From Pseudoalteromonas sp. T1lg48 (GTDB lineage Bacteria; Pseudomonadota; Gammaproteobacteria; Enterobacterales; Alteromonadaceae): 64,000 nt of DNA. The stretch is taken from contig NZ_PQCC01000018.1 in the NCBI RefSeq assembly GCF_002964785.1, positions 620,001-684,000 of the forward strand. The letters are read 5' to 3'. The translations under genes were made by a program, and so were the position numbers. The notes below the pieces were generated by a model. The model did not search any database. It was not told the DNA's origin and was given only the letters and a program-made list of their open reading frames with translations. This document shows positions 54,176-64,000 of this stretch, one piece after another (the first letter of the stretch is position 1; each line of letters starts with the position of its first letter).

Positions 54176-54505
54176 TTAATCGTCCTCGATATTATCCATG
54201 CCCTTGGTGCCATCCTTCGCCTTGAGCTCATGATGGATAGCTGATTTGATCAACATATAGCCGGTAATGGGCGCGGTGATCAACAAGAAGATGGAGATCA
54301 GGATTTCTTTAATATTAATCACCCCATTTTCTACGCTGAAGAACACGTTGGCGGCTATCAGTAGCAAGGCCATACCCAAGGTAGTGGCCTTAGTCGGCCC
54401 GTGCAGGCGCATAAAAAAGTCCGGCATTTTCACCAAGCCAATGGAGCCGATAAGGATAAACAGTCCGCCGACGATTAATAACGCTGAAATAAGCCATTCA
54501 GTCAT
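54176..54505 (-). CDS. mrpG: Mrp Na+/H+ antiporter subunit G
   Basis: MrpG is a small subunit of the multi-subunit Na+/H+ antiporter. The 109-aa protein has three membrane helices (LISALLIVGGLFILIGSIGL, TLGMALLLIAANVFF, ILISIFLLITAPITGYMLI) and the family motif DFFMRLHGPTKATTLG. It is the last gene of the operon. Confidence 0.9.
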   Translation of the reverse strand: MTEWLISALLIVGGLFILIGSIGLVKMPDFFMRLHGPTKATTLGMALLLIAANVFFSVENGVINIKEILISIFLLITAPITGYMLIKSAIHHELKAKDGTKGMDNIEDD

Positions 54506-54513
54506 AGCCGCTC

Positions 54514-54783
54514 CTATTCAATGATGTCGCCACGGAGCAGGTACTTACAGACCGCCACCGTACTGACAAAACCCAACATGGCAATAAGCAACGCCGCTTC
54601 AAAATAAATCTGCGTTTGCATGCCGATACCATAGAGAATAATTAGCGCTATGGTGTTGATATACATGGTGTCCAAGGCCAGGATGCGATCCGGTACCGAA
54701 GGGCCGACGATCAAGCGCCACAGATTAAGCATCAGGGACACGCCGATCATGGCAAAGACCATCAGTAATACACTTTCTAACAT
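54514..54783 (-). CDS. mrpF: Mrp Na+/H+ antiporter subunit F
   Basis: The 89-aa protein has three helices and the conserved cytoplasmic motif GPSVPDRILALDTMY. It overlaps mrpE by 7 bases and precedes mrpG by 8 bases. Confidence 0.9.
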   Translation of the reverse strand: MLESVLLMVFAMIGVSLMLNLWRLIVGPSVPDRILALDTMYINTIALIILYGIGMQTQIYFEAALLIAMLGFVSTVAVCKYLLRGDIIE

Positions 54784-55313
54784 TGGAAAATCTCCTTAAG
54801 GGGCGCTTCGTAGCGACGCTTAATGGTCTCGATCAGGGCCTGCTCATCATCAAGGTCCAGCACATGGATAAGTAAGAAGCGCTGCGTCGGCACCTCGCCT
54901 TTGGGCAAGGACTCAGGAATGGGATACACCTCGGCACTGACGGTGCCGGGCGTTAATGACACCGTGCTGGCCAGCATGGTAATAGGCAGCTCATGCTCTA
55001 AGTCCAGGGGCACCTTGATAAAACCTGGGCGTAAGCGTTTGGTCGGGCCCAAAATTTTAAAGGCCACTTCCACATTGGCGGTAATGATGTCCCAAAGCAC
55101 AATAAACAACTGCTTGGTCGCCAGGCCCGGGCGCAAAATCAGTGGCTGGGCGGTCCGAAATGGTGCAATCACCAGGGGGATCACAATCGCCAGCACGGCG
55201 CCAAGAATGAGGTGTCCAGCGGAAACGCTGTTGTTTAACAGCAACCACACGGCGAATAATAAAATGCTGCGAAATGGCGTTGGCAACCACTTATAACGAG
55301 CTTGTAAGCGCAT
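54777..55313 (-). CDS. mrpE: Mrp Na+/H+ antiporter subunit E
   Basis: The start is chosen at 55313 (MRLQARYKWLPTPFRSILL), one base after the mrpD stop, giving 178 aa. Two N-terminal helices (LLFAVWLLLNN, LILGAVLAIVIPLVIAPF) precede the conserved TMLASTVSLTPGTVS motif. It is a membrane subunit needed for a stable complex. Confidence 0.9.
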   Translation of the reverse strand: MRLQARYKWLPTPFRSILLFAVWLLLNNSVSAGHLILGAVLAIVIPLVIAPFRTAQPLILRPGLATKQLFIVLWDIITANVEVAFKILGPTKRLRPGFIKVPLDLEHELPITMLASTVSLTPGTVSAEVYPIPESLPKGEVPTQRFLLIHVLDLDDEQALIETIKRRYEAPLKEIFQC

Positions 55314-55314
55314 G

Positions 55315-56839
55315 TTATTGCTCCTTAGCCAAGGCAAATACTGTGTCTATGGCCACCTGAGAATTGTGCAAAGCGGCGGCCGCCTGATTACTCATCTCAC
55401 TTAGCGGCGCGGCAAACACCGTCATCATCAGGGGCACGGCCAAAATCAACACCAAGGCCCAGGTACGGCGTTTACCGGCGTAGACATTGTCTTCAAACTG
55501 CTCATCCTGATTGGGGTGATCGTGCCAAAACAAACTGGTCCCGGCGCGAGACAACGCCACCAGGGTGGCTAGGCTGGCAAGCAGATAAATGGGCCAAAAC
55601 ACCCAGGCCACCTCGGCGCCATAAGAGGCGTCGAGCAACCACAGCTTGGCAACGAAACCGGATAAGGGCGGTAAACCGGCCAGGGCTATGGCGGCAAACA
55701 CAAAACAGAAACCCAACAATTTAGGCTCGGGCCACGCCACGGCTATTAACCAGGCGATCCTGCACCTTGCCGCGCTGCAAGGCTATCATATCGGCAACCA
55801 GGAACATGGCGGCACAGGCAATGGTGGAGTGGACCAGGTAATAGATGGCCACCGCCGTGGCCTGCTCGTTGTTGAGCGCCACCATGGCAATCAGGGTACC
55901 GACGGACACAATGACCAGATTGGCGCTTAAACGGCGCAAGTCTTCCGCCGCCAACACGCCCACCGCGCCGACCACCAGGGTAACCAGGGCCAAAGGCCAC
56001 AACCAGGTGCTGGCGATACCGCTTAGCTCCCCCGCTTGCTCGCCGAAGATCATGGTGAAGACACGCATAATGGCGTAGACCCCAACCTTGGTCATGATCG
56101 CAAATTGAGCGGCAATCACCGGCATAGCACGGCCATAAGTGGCCGGCAGCCACAGATGCAAGGGCAGCAAGGCCGCCTTAAGGGCAAAGACGATAAGCAG
56201 GAGAAGGCCGCCAATCTTGGCAAGATAAATATCATCGCCTTGCAACAGCGCTACCTTCACTGCCATATCGGCCATATTCAAGGTACCCAGCACGCCGTAC
56301 AACACGCCCAGGGCTATCAAGAAAATGCTCGAGCCAACCAGGTTTAAAATCACATAATGCAGCGCCGCCTTGGTGGTGTGCTTGTCTTTTTTATGCATCA
56401 GCAAGGCGTACGAGGCGATCAATAAGACCTCGAAAAATACAAACAAGTTAAACAGGTCACCAGTTAAAAAGGCACCATTAACGCCCATCAGCAGGAAATG
56501 CGCCAAAGGATGAAAGAAACTCCCTGCCTTATCGTCGCCACGACTGGCATACACTATGGTCACCAAAGACAAAAAGCTGGTGAGGATACACAGGGCCACC
56601 GCCAGCGGGTCCGCATACAAGACGATACCAAAGGGCGGCTGCCATTCACCTATGGCGTAGACCAGGGGACCACTGCCCAAGATAGTAGTTAATAGCAAGG
56701 TCGACGCCACCAGGGTAAATAAGGCCATAAAGCTGGCCACCCAACGTCTTAATACCAGGTTTTTGCCACACGGCGGCAACAACAGAATAATGCCCGCCAA
56801 CAGCGGCAACAATACGGGTAAGGTGATCAAATGCTGCAT
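55315..56839 (-). pseudogene. mrpD: Mrp Na+/H+ antiporter subunit D, one frameshift
   Basis: MrpD is a proton-pumping-type antiporter subunit related to NuoL/M/N. The first 360 codons (from 56839) carry LAHFLLMGVNGAFLTGDLFN and LLPLHLWLPATYGRAMPVI. The frame stops at 55721; the continuation (AWPEPKLLGFCFVFAAIALA, AGLPPLSGFVAKL) is in another frame from about 55735. Removing one G from the GG after CGT restores NSRAWPEPKLLG and a protein of about 507 aa, the normal length. Given an otherwise intact operon, sequencing error is likely. Confidence 0.9.
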
Positions 56840-57190
56840 CTATTTCGACCCCTTAGTGGCGCGGCTTGCGCGCGGTTGACCGTCCACATGGTCGTTACCC
56901 AAATCGGCACGGCCACGAATGGCTAGGATCACCACAAAGGCGGTCATCGCAAAGCCGATTACGATGGCGGTTAACACCAAGGCCTGCGGCAGTGGATCTG
57001 CATAACTGGCCGACTGCCCTAGCACCGGCGCCTGGTTTATTTTTAATCGGCCCGACGAAAACAGAAATAGATTGACCGCATAAGAGAGCATGGTCAGCCC
57101 CAGCACCACGGGAAAAGTACGGGCGCGCAAAATCAGGTAAATGCCGCAGGCCACTAACAGACCTACACAACTTGCATATAAGAGTTCCAT
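56840..57190 (-). CDS. mrpC: Mrp Na+/H+ antiporter subunit C
   Basis: The 116-aa NuoK-like subunit has three helices and the motif FPVVLGLTMLSYAVNLFLF. The C-terminal tail is basic and hydrophilic. It overlaps mrpA by one base and abuts mrpD. Confidence 0.92.
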   Translation of the reverse strand: MELLYASCVGLLVACGIYLILRARTFPVVLGLTMLSYAVNLFLFSSGRLKINQAPVLGQSASYADPLPQALVLTAIVIGFAMTAFVVILAIRGRADLGNDHVDGQPRASRATKGSK

Positions 57191-59982
57191 TAGAGATTAA
57201 CCTTTTCTTTCGGGGTTTCTGCCGTCAATTTACCAAGACTGGCAAGGATCATTAATGTTGCGCCTACCACAGTTAGATACACACCTAAATCAAATATCAT
57301 GGCGCTGGCCAATTCGGTCTTACCCACCAAGGGGATATCGAAATAATCGAACCAGCTGGTTAAGAAGTTACGGCCAAACAGCCAGCTACCCAGGCCGCTC
57401 AGGGTGGCGATGGCCAGACCCGAGGCGATGACCTTGCGGTAGTTAATATCCATACGCGCTCGGATCCAGTTGGAGCCATTGGCCATGTATTGCAAAATAA
57501 AGGCAATGGAGGTTACCAGGCCGGCAATAAAGCCACCACCTGGCAGGTTATGACCGCGCAGGAAGATATACACGGACACCATGATAGCCAGCGGTAACAA
57601 GCTTTGTGAAATACTCGCCAAAAGCAAAGGATGACGCTCACGCGCCCAAGGACGCCCTTCGCTGTCCGAGGCCGGCATAAATAACGGCAGATTCAATAAC
57701 AGCTTGTAAATACCCAGGGCGGCGATGCCCAGTACGGTGATTTCACCCAGGGTATCGAAGCCTCGGAAGTCCACCAGGATCACGTTGACCACGTTGGTAC
57801 CGCCACCGCCGGTTTTGGCGTTGCCGATAAAGAACTGAGAAATACTCTCCTGCGGGCGCGTTAACAGCGCATAACAGATACTGCCAACCACAATACCTAT
57901 GGCACTACTGACCCCTAAATCGCGCAAAATACGCAGCGAACTCGACTCCTTCGGGGTGCGCTGCGGCAAGAAGAACAGCGCCAGCATCAGCAACATCACG
58001 GTCACTACCTCTACGGTAAGCTGAGTCAGGGCCAGATCCGGCGCCGAGAAACGGGTGAAGGCCACGGACGTCATCAGACCCACCACGGACACCAGGATCA
58101 AGGCTATCATCCGCGAGCGATGCCATATCAAGGTGGCCAGCGCACCTATCATCAGCAACGCCGCACCGATGGCATTATGAGCATCTATCTCACTAAGTCC
58201 GGTTGCCCCAGCCAGGGTGTGCATTTCAAACAAGGGTAAACCCGCCACCACCAAGGTAGAGAGCAAAAGAATAAAGACGTAACGCTGCAATGAGCCGTTC
58301 TCAATACGCAGGATTTGCTCGCGCGACCACACCACCACTCGTTGAATACTGGCATCGAACGCTTTTTTGGCACTGACGCTAGGCAAAGAGGCCTGGAATT
58401 GGAACAGGTATTTACGCTGCGAGTAAATAAAGAGACCGCCGGCCACCGCCACCGCACTCATTAGTAGCGGCAGGTTGAAACCATGCCAGATAGCCAGGTG
58501 ATAGTCCGGCGCCTCGGCACCCAGCACGGCGTGAGAGGCCACGGTTAACAGCGGGTCCACCACAAATGCTGGGAACAGACCAACCAAAACACACAGGGTC
58601 ACCAAAATTTCGATCGGCACACGCATATAGCGCGGCGCTTCATGAGGCTGTTTTGGTAAATCTTTTGGCTCACCATTGAAGAATACGTCATGGATAAAGC
58701 GCGCCGAATAAGCCACCGACAAGGCACCGGCTACGGTCGCTAATACAGGGATCAGCCAGGACATGGAGCCTAGCATCTGCTGGTGCAGGGTTTCGGCAAA
58801 AAACATTTCTTTCGATAAGAAGCCATTCAGTAGCGGTACCCCGGCCATGGACGCCGCGGCCACCATGGCTAACGTCGCCGTATAGGGCATATAGCGCCAC
58901 ATGCCATTGAGTTTGCGCATGTCTCGGGTGCCGGTTTCATGATCGATAATACCTGTGGCCATAAACAAGGAGGCCTTAAAGGTGGCATGGTTGATGATGT
59001 GGAAAATCGCCGCCACCGTTGCCAGTTGAGTGTCCAGACCCAATAGCAAGGTGATCAGACCTAAGTGACTGATGGTCGAATAGGCCAACAAGCCTTTGAG
59101 GTCGTGCTTAAACAAAGCAATGTAAGCACCCACCAACAAGGTGGTTAAGCCGGTAACGCCAACGATAATAAACCACAGCTCGGTACCCGCTAGAGCAGGA
59201 TAGAAACGCGCCAGCAGGAAGATACCCGCCTTAACCATGGTCGCCGAGTGCAAGTAGGCACTGACTGGCGTCGGCGCAGCCATGGCATGAGGCAACCAGA
59301 AATGGAACGGAAACTGAGCCGATTTGGTAAAGGCACCAAGGAGCACCAGAACAAGAATAAGCGGATACCACTGAGAGCTTTTTACCAGTTCACCACTTTG
59401 CAAAATCACATCCAGCTCATAGCTACCGACCAGTTGTCCCAGTAGCACCAAACCTGCAAGCAGGGCCAGACCACCGGCCCCGGTAATAGCCAAAGCCATA
59501 CGCGCGCCCTTACGCGCCTCTGGGTTATACCACCAATAGCTGATCAGTAAGAAAGAACTAACACTGGTCAGCTCCCAGAAAAACCACATTTGAATAATGT
59601 TGTTCGCCGTGACTATGCCGAGCATGGCGGTCATAAAAAGCATTAAATAGGCGTAAAGCTTGGGCATGGAGTCGTTGGCGCTCAGGTAATAGCGCGCATA
59701 GAGGATGATCAGTAGACCTATACCCAAGATCAGAATACAAAACAGCAGGCTTAAACCGTCTAAGCGAAAGGATAAATTCACCCCTAATTCAGGTATCCAA
59801 GGTAGGCTGGCGTAGAGTGTCTCGCCGGCCAATACCTGCGGCGCCATGCTGATCACCAGCGCCAGGCAGATTATAGGCATGATTGCAGTCACGGCGGCGC
59901 TTTGATTGCGCGATAATTTGCCTGTAAAACTCGCAAGTAAACTGCCTAACAAGGATAGCAAGGGTATCCACAGCAATGTCAT
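57190..59982 (-). CDS. mrpA: Mrp Na+/H+ antiporter subunit A with fused B domain
   Basis: This 930-aa polytopic protein contains a NuoL-like core ([39 protein letters not shown]). The MrpA C-terminal domain follows (about 600-780, with [19 protein letters not shown]). A fused MrpB domain at the end has [19 protein letters not shown]. The fusion of A and B explains why no separate mrpB is present. It starts the operon, with 242 bp of non-coding DNA upstream for a promoter. Confidence 0.93.
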   Translation of the reverse strand: MTLLWIPLLSLLGSLLASFTGKLSRNQSAAVTAIMPIICLALVISMAPQVLAGETLYASLPWIPELGVNLSFRLDGLSLLFCILILGIGLLIILYARYYLSANDSMPKLYAYLMLFMTAMLGIVTANNIIQMWFFWELTSVSSFLLISYWWYNPEARKGARMALAITGAGGLALLAGLVLLGQLVGSYELDVILQSGELVKSSQWYPLILVLVLLGAFTKSAQFPFHFWLPHAMAAPTPVSAYLHSATMVKAGIFLLARFYPALAGTELWFIIVGVTGLTTLLVGAYIALFKHDLKGLLAYSTISHLGLITLLLGLDTQLATVAAIFHIINHATFKASLFMATGIIDHETGTRDMRKLNGMWRYMPYTATLAMVAAASMAGVPLLNGFLSKEMFFAETLHQQMLGSMSWLIPVLATVAGALSVAYSARFIHDVFFNGEPKDLPKQPHEAPRYMRVPIEILVTLCVLVGLFPAFVVDPLLTVASHAVLGAEAPDYHLAIWHGFNLPLLMSAVAVAGGLFIYSQRKYLFQFQASLPSVSAKKAFDASIQRVVVWSREQILRIENGSLQRYVFILLLSTLVVAGLPLFEMHTLAGATGLSEIDAHNAIGAALLMIGALATLIWHRSRMIALILVSVVGLMTSVAFTRFSAPDLALTQLTVEVVTVMLLMLALFFLPQRTPKESSSLRILRDLGVSSAIGIVVGSICYALLTRPQESISQFFIGNAKTGGGGTNVVNVILVDFRGFDTLGEITVLGIAALGIYKLLLNLPLFMPASDSEGRPWARERHPLLLASISQSLLPLAIMVSVYIFLRGHNLPGGGFIAGLVTSIAFILQYMANGSNWIRARMDINYRKVIASGLAIATLSGLGSWLFGRNFLTSWFDYFDIPLVGKTELASAMIFDLGVYLTVVGATLMILASLGKLTAETPKEKVNL

Positions 59983-60224
59983 AGTTTAAAAACCTTCACT
60001 TTTGTTACCAAATTCCTTGGTAAAACTGTTATTTTGACCCCGCAAGGTGCGGGCTCTTGGGGCACCGAGAGCGTTAATATTAAGATTAGTTCAGTGCCAA
60101 TTAAATTTTAATAATTAATCAGTTATACTGGGCTGCCCAGGCTTTGTCTAGACTCGCCAAGGCTATTCGGCTAAATCTTAGACGCCGGTTAACACCCTAC
60201 TAACCTACCTAACAAAAATCTAGA

Positions 60225-61421
60225 CTACAGACTCTCAGAGTCACTTTTATTATCCAGCGCGTCACGATATTCACGCCACTGAGTTTCGCCACTGAGGCGA
60301 TAGAAGAAGTCGGCAAAACGGATATGCTTCCCAGGCCTTGCCAGCTCGGCTAACCATAGCCTTCTGTATAAAGGTGTCACCCCCACTTCCGACTGCTCCA
60401 TCAGGCTTTGCCCGGCACTGGGTTTATAACCACGACCATTGCCGCAATAGGCGCTGGGCGCCCAACCTGGCGGTGCCTGCTCACCGACAAAGAGGTTGGC
60501 ATACACTCTGCCCGACTGTTCACAAGCGCTCTGCTGCGCTGGCGGCGCCGGATACTCATCGGTGAAGCCGCTGAAATGCAGGAGCTCGTGCATAAACACA
60601 TGGTAAGGGGCACTTACGCCTAGGTGCATAATGCCGCCTTGGACATTGGCCAGACCCCCACCCGTCACCATGACGATAAAATCAAACCCCGGCGGCAGCT
60701 TAGTCGGTTTATGCGCTAACGGACGCCAGTCACAGCGACCAAAGCTGTCGGCCGAGTATTGGCAATCCAGAGCATCCCCCAGATACTGTGGCTCAGACAA
60801 GCAAAATAAACCGGCCTTGGGCTCGGGGTTAGTTAGATACCGCCCTCGCAATTGTTGCAACTTATGCATGGCCGCCAGACTGTCGCCGAGCAAAAGCAGG
60901 TTATAGCGACAGGCTTGTGGCCGCAATCTATGTAAGTCGGTGCCAAAGCCCAACTGCCGAGCATAGTCGTGGCCATCGGCCCCGACCTCTAAACCAAGGT
61001 GAAAGCGGCGACGATATTCCAGCTCATCGGGTAAGGTATAAGCTCGATTGATCTCACCCAACGCCTGCCACTGACCTTGCTGCACCATCGCCTGGGCCAG
61101 TTGCTGCCAGAGTTGCAGCATAACGCGCCGCTCCCCTTTACCATCAAGCGCCTGCTGCCAATGTAAGCGCGCACCACCTAAATCGCCCTGATGAAGCAAT
61201 AACTGGGAAAGCAATACCTGCGCTGGGGCCGCACCTACTCTGGCAAGGCGGCGCAACACGGGTTCGCTGTAATTCTGATACGTAAGTTCTGTGGGGTTTT
61301 GATAAAACCAAAAGGTCGCGGCGGCGGCATTGTTGTGCACCTGAAACTGCACCAATGCGGGTGTATGACTGATACTTCCGCACAGGCCAAGCAGTAAGAT
61401 ACCTAACAGGCTAGTACGCAC
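60225..61421 (-). CDS. secreted M64-like zinc metalloprotease
   Basis: The 398-aa protein has an N-terminal signal segment (LLGILLLGLCGSISHTPA), a helical TPR-like first half and a C-terminal protease-like domain. The zinc motif is HVFMHELLHFSGFTDEY, with HExxH plus a downstream Asp/Glu, as in IgA peptidase M64 (HExxH-x5-DEY). Cys pairs (CLSE, CEQSG, YCGNG) may form disulfides in the periplasm. It overlaps nlpI by 11 bases, so it may act with this adaptor. Substrate unknown. Confidence 0.7.
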   Translation of the reverse strand: MRTSLLGILLLGLCGSISHTPALVQFQVHNNAAAATFWFYQNPTELTYQNYSEPVLRRLARVGAAPAQVLLSQLLLHQGDLGGARLHWQQALDGKGERRVMLQLWQQLAQAMVQQGQWQALGEINRAYTLPDELEYRRRFHLGLEVGADGHDYARQLGFGTDLHRLRPQACRYNLLLLGDSLAAMHKLQQLRGRYLTNPEPKAGLFCLSEPQYLGDALDCQYSADSFGRCDWRPLAHKPTKLPPGFDFIVMVTGGGLANVQGGIMHLGVSAPYHVFMHELLHFSGFTDEYPAPPAQQSACEQSGRVYANLFVGEQAPPGWAPSAYCGNGRGYKPSAGQSLMEQSEVGVTPLYRRLWLAELARPGKHIRFADFFYRLSGETQWREYRDALDNKSDSESL

Positions 61422-62289
61422 CCTCGCCTGCCATTATGTCTAGCTCAAGGCGCGCATACTTGTATTCGACAAACTCATACACATTGGTCGAAAGAGCCAG
61501 TTTAAAATAATCGCTGGCCAGGGTATTTTCTCCCTTGGCCTGATGGCTTTTAGCGATATAGAAATAGGCCTCACACAAGCGCTCGGCGTATTCTTGATGC
61601 GACTCGACTCCCTCGGCCAAGGTGGCCAGGAGTTCCCTTTCGGTGATTTTACCCTGATAGAAGGCCACCAGTTGATAGGCCCAATTTTGTGGATCTAAGG
61701 CCTGGGCCATATCCATCAGGCTGGCCTTGGCTTTCACTGGGTCTTCGGCACGCTCGGCCAAATACACCCAAAGCACCCGATACGGGTCATCCGGGGCAAA
61801 TTGCAAAAATGTCTGTAAATCGTCGCTGGCTAAGCCCGGGCGTTCGCCATAATACAAGGCGATGCCGCGGTTTAAGTAGGCATATTCATGCTCGCTGTTA
61901 AGCTCTAGCACGGAATCAAACATTTCATAGGCCTTGCCGTATTGCTGCATCAGGGTGTGATGAATACCGAGGAAATTATACACCTCGGCCAGATCCGGCT
62001 TAAGGTTGACCGCACGGCTAAAATCGATGCGCGCTAAGGTGCTTAAACCCAGGCTATCGAAAAGTTTACCGCGATCATAATAAAGTAAGGCTTGTTGATC
62101 ACTGGGCAGTTCAGCCTGCTCAATAAGCTCGCTGTAGCGGGCAACCGCCACTTCGCTGCGATAGTCGCTCGGCAGAGGTGCAGCAAAAGGCACGGTAACA
62201 ACGTATTGGGGACTATCTGGTACGGATTGGCAACCGGTTAAGAGTAGCGTGATAACGCTGGCTACCGTAAGCGATAATGTTTTTCTCAA
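61411..62289 (-). CDS. nlpI: outer-membrane TPR lipoprotein NlpI
   Basis: NlpI is an adaptor that recruits peptidoglycan hydrolases and the protease Prc. The 292-aa protein has a lipobox (LLLTGC, Cys20) and TPR units (ALLYYDRGKLFDSLGLSTLA, AEVYNFLGIHHTLMQQYG, YAYLNRGIALYYGERPG). The pnp-nlpI order is the same as in enterobacteria. Confidence 0.93.
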   Translation of the reverse strand: MRKTLSLTVASVITLLLTGCQSVPDSPQYVVTVPFAAPLPSDYRSEVAVARYSELIEQAELPSDQQALLYYDRGKLFDSLGLSTLARIDFSRAVNLKPDLAEVYNFLGIHHTLMQQYGKAYEMFDSVLELNSEHEYAYLNRGIALYYGERPGLASDDLQTFLQFAPDDPYRVLWVYLAERAEDPVKAKASLMDMAQALDPQNWAYQLVAFYQGKITERELLATLAEGVESHQEYAERLCEAYFYIAKSHQAKGENTLASDYFKLALSTNVYEFVEYKYARLELDIMAGEGAY

Positions 62290-62334
62290 AGTCCTATACC
62301 TATAATCCGTCTGTGGATTTTCATTAAACCATAA

Positions 62335-62360
62335 AAAAGGGGCCTAAACAGCCCCTTTTA
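62335..62360 (-). terminator. pnp terminator
   Basis: The stem AAAAGGGGC/GCCCCTTTT with loop CTAAACA is followed on the minus strand by a T run, 16 bases after the pnp stop. Confidence 0.88.
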
Positions 62361-62375
62361 CTATGCTTTTATCGC

Positions 62376-64000
62376 TTATTCGGCGTCTTTTACCGCTTCG
62401 GCTGCTGGCGCGTTTTGCTCTTGCGCCTCTTTGATGCTTAGGCGTACACGGCCCTGGCGATCAACTTCTAGAACCTTAACCTTCACTTCCTGGCCAACAC
62501 TTAAGTGGTCGGCAACATTGTTTACACGCTCGTCACTGATCTGTGAGATGTGTACCAAGCCGTCTTTACCAGGTAGAACGTTAACAAAGGCACCAAAGTC
62601 AACGATGCGTACTACTTTACCTTCGTAGATAGTACCTACTTCCAGCTCAGCCGTTAGTTGCTCAACACGAGCGATGGCAGCGCGCGCGCTCTCACCGTCA
62701 GTGGCGGCAATCTTAACTGTACCGTCGTCTTCGATTTCGATGGTAGTACCGGTTTCTTCGGTAAGCGCACGAATCGTAGCACCACCTTTACCGATAACAT
62801 CGGCAATCTTCTTAGGTGGAATGTTCACCACATAGATACGCGGTGCGTAATCAGAAAGCTCAGCGGCTGGTGCAGAGATGGCTTCGTCCATTACATCTAG
62901 GATGTGTAGACGTGCAGCCTGTGCCTGGTTAAGGGCGATCTGCATGATTTCTTTAGTGATACCTTCGATCTTGATATCCATTTGTAGTGCGGTAACACCT
63001 TCAGAGGTACCGGCTACTTTAAAGTCCATGTCACCAAGGTGATCTTCGTCACCCAAGATGTCAGAAAGAACAACGAAGTTGTCGCCTTCCTTAACAAGAC
63101 CCATGGCGATACCGGCAACAGATGCCTTAGTTGGTACACCGGCGTTCATTAGCGCAAGTGAAGTACCACATACAGAGGCCATTGATGAAGAACCGTTAGA
63201 CTCGGTGATTTCAGATACCACACGAATCGTGTACGGGAACTCTTCAAGCGTTGGTAGTACCGCAGCGATACCACGCTTAGCCAGGTTACCGTGACCTACT
63301 TCACGACGCTTAGGTGAGCCGATAAAGCCAGTTTCACCCACACAGAACGGAGGGAAGTTGTAGTGCAACATGAAACGGTTGTTTGATGTACCGGTTAGGT
63401 CGTCGATCATCTGAGAATCACGCTCTGTACCTAGTGTTGCGGTTACTAGTGCCTGAGTTTCACCACGGGTGAAGATAGCGCTACCGTGAGTACGGGCTAG
63501 TACACCGGTTTTCACGTCCAGGGCACGCACCATTTCTGGTGAACGACCGTCAATACGCTTCTCGCCGGCAATGATACGACCACGAACGATTTTCTTCTCA
63601 AGTGCGCCAAACTCGCCTGATACTTCTTGCTCGTCCAGGCTTTCATCTTCGCCAAGCTCTGCGCTTAGTTTTTCGATTACTTCTGCTTTAACTGCGCTTA
63701 GAGCCTCTTTACGCGCTACCTTGTCGGTAATGCGATACGCTTCACCGATTTTCTCTTCGGCGATAGCAGCAACTTTACCCGCTAGGGTTTCGTCTTTGGC
63801 TGGGGCAGTCCAATCCCAAGCAGCTTTACCCGCTTCGGCTTTGAACTCGTTGATTGCATTAATAATGGCTTGAGATTGCTCATGACCGTATACAACGGCG
63901 CCAAGCATTACGTCTTCAGGAAGCGTTTCAGCTTCTGACTCAACCATAAGTACCGCATTGTCGGTACCAGCTACCACTAGGTCTAGTTTGCTTGTTTTAA
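62376..64000 (-). CDS. pnp: polyribonucleotide nucleotidyltransferase (PNPase), 5' end outside window
   Basis: PNPase is a 3'-5' phosphorolytic exoribonuclease and degradosome member. The part seen covers about 540 of roughly 700 residues: the end of the first RNase PH domain ([20 protein letters not shown]), the second PH domain ([38 protein letters not shown]), KH ([18 protein letters not shown]) and S1 ([19 protein letters not shown]). The reading frame remains open to base 64000, so the start lies beyond. Confidence 0.96.
   Translation of the reverse strand, partial: KTSKLDLVVAGTDNAVLMVESEAETLPEDVMLGAVVYGHEQSQAIINAINEFKAEAGKAAWDWTAPAKDETLAGKVAAIAEEKIGEAYRITDKVARKEALSAVKAEVIEKLSAELGEDESLDEQEVSGEFGALEKKIVRGRIIAGEKRIDGRSPEMVRALDVKTGVLARTHGSAIFTRGETQALVTATLGTERDSQMIDDLTGTSNNRFMLHYNFPPFCVGETGFIGSPKRREVGHGNLAKRGIAAVLPTLEEFPYTIRVVSEITESNGSSSMASVCGTSLALMNAGVPTKASVAGIAMGLVKEGDNFVVLSDILGDEDHLGDMDFKVAGTSEGVTALQMDIKIEGITKEIMQIALNQAQAARLHILDVMDEAISAPAAELSDYAPRIYVVNIPPKKIADVIGKGGATIRALTEETGTTIEIEDDGTVKIAATDGESARAAIARVEQLTAELEVGTIYEGKVVRIVDFGAFVNVLPGKDGLVHISQISDERVNNVADHLSVGQEVKVKVLEVDRQGRVRLSIKEAQEQNAPAAEAVKDAE

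Noticed and set aside
55746..56153. 135-codon frame antiphase within mrpD
   Set aside because: It is a shadow of the real MrpD frame with His/Arg/Gly-rich composition typical of GC-rich off-frame translation.

Overview
The window is gammaproteobacterial chromosome, most likely from an Alteromonadales-type marine or aquatic bacterium (Shewanella/Idiomarina-like). The reasons are the fabB-pdxB-asd block, a MotY-type sodium-motor protein, a NaChBac-like voltage-gated sodium channel, an Mrp Na+/H+ antiporter operon, and a tmRNA whose tag reads ANDDNYALAA. The genus is an inference.

Core left flank (1-8606). On the minus strand lie asd, pdxB and fabB. mnmC, a small secreted protein and rnt (RNase T) are on the plus strand, with motY convergent between the last two. 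The tmRNA gene ssrA ends this block.

Island (8607-43627, about 35 kb). A genomic island sits in the 3' end of ssrA, bounded by a 30-bp direct repeat (8577-8606 and 43598-43627). Next to ssrA are an AlpA-like regulator, a tyrosine integrase and two paralogous small excisionase-like proteins. Then come a highly structured non-coding stretch ending in a terminator (about 12185-12632) and a winged-helix protein. Small membrane proteins follow, then a two-cassette integron remnant with two recognisable attC sites and no integrase; a degraded IS3-family element lies at the cassette junction. An SOS-controlled umuDC operon and a broken SRAP gene come next. The rest is a long minus-strand type 1 BREX operon: brxR-brxA-brxB-brxC-[Schlafen/AlbA_2 ATPase]-pglX-[HEPN-like]-[RadD-like helicase]-[TerB-like membrane protein]-[526-aa membrane protein]-pglZ-brxL. 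The four genes between pglX and pglZ are not part of the canonical six-gene BREX set. The last two are the best candidate here for an undescribed defence module. pglX and the AlbA_2 ATPase gene are each interrupted by a single-base frameshift.

Core right flank (43628-64000). After the displaced native ssrA terminator come a sodium channel, an alanine/glutamate-rich lipoprotein and a Sir2 protein without zinc cysteines. An NtrB/NtrC-like pair is followed by a MacB/FtsX-type efflux operon, which has a translationally coupled micro-ORF and tandem palindromes upstream. Then come mrpA(B)CDEFG, an M64-like metalloprotease, nlpI and the 3' part of pnp.

Data-quality note. Five genes (fabB, mrpD, pglX, the AlbA_2 ATPase and SRAP) each carry one single-base indel. 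Two of these are conserved core genes. Residual sequencing indels must therefore be excluded before the BREX system is called inactive.
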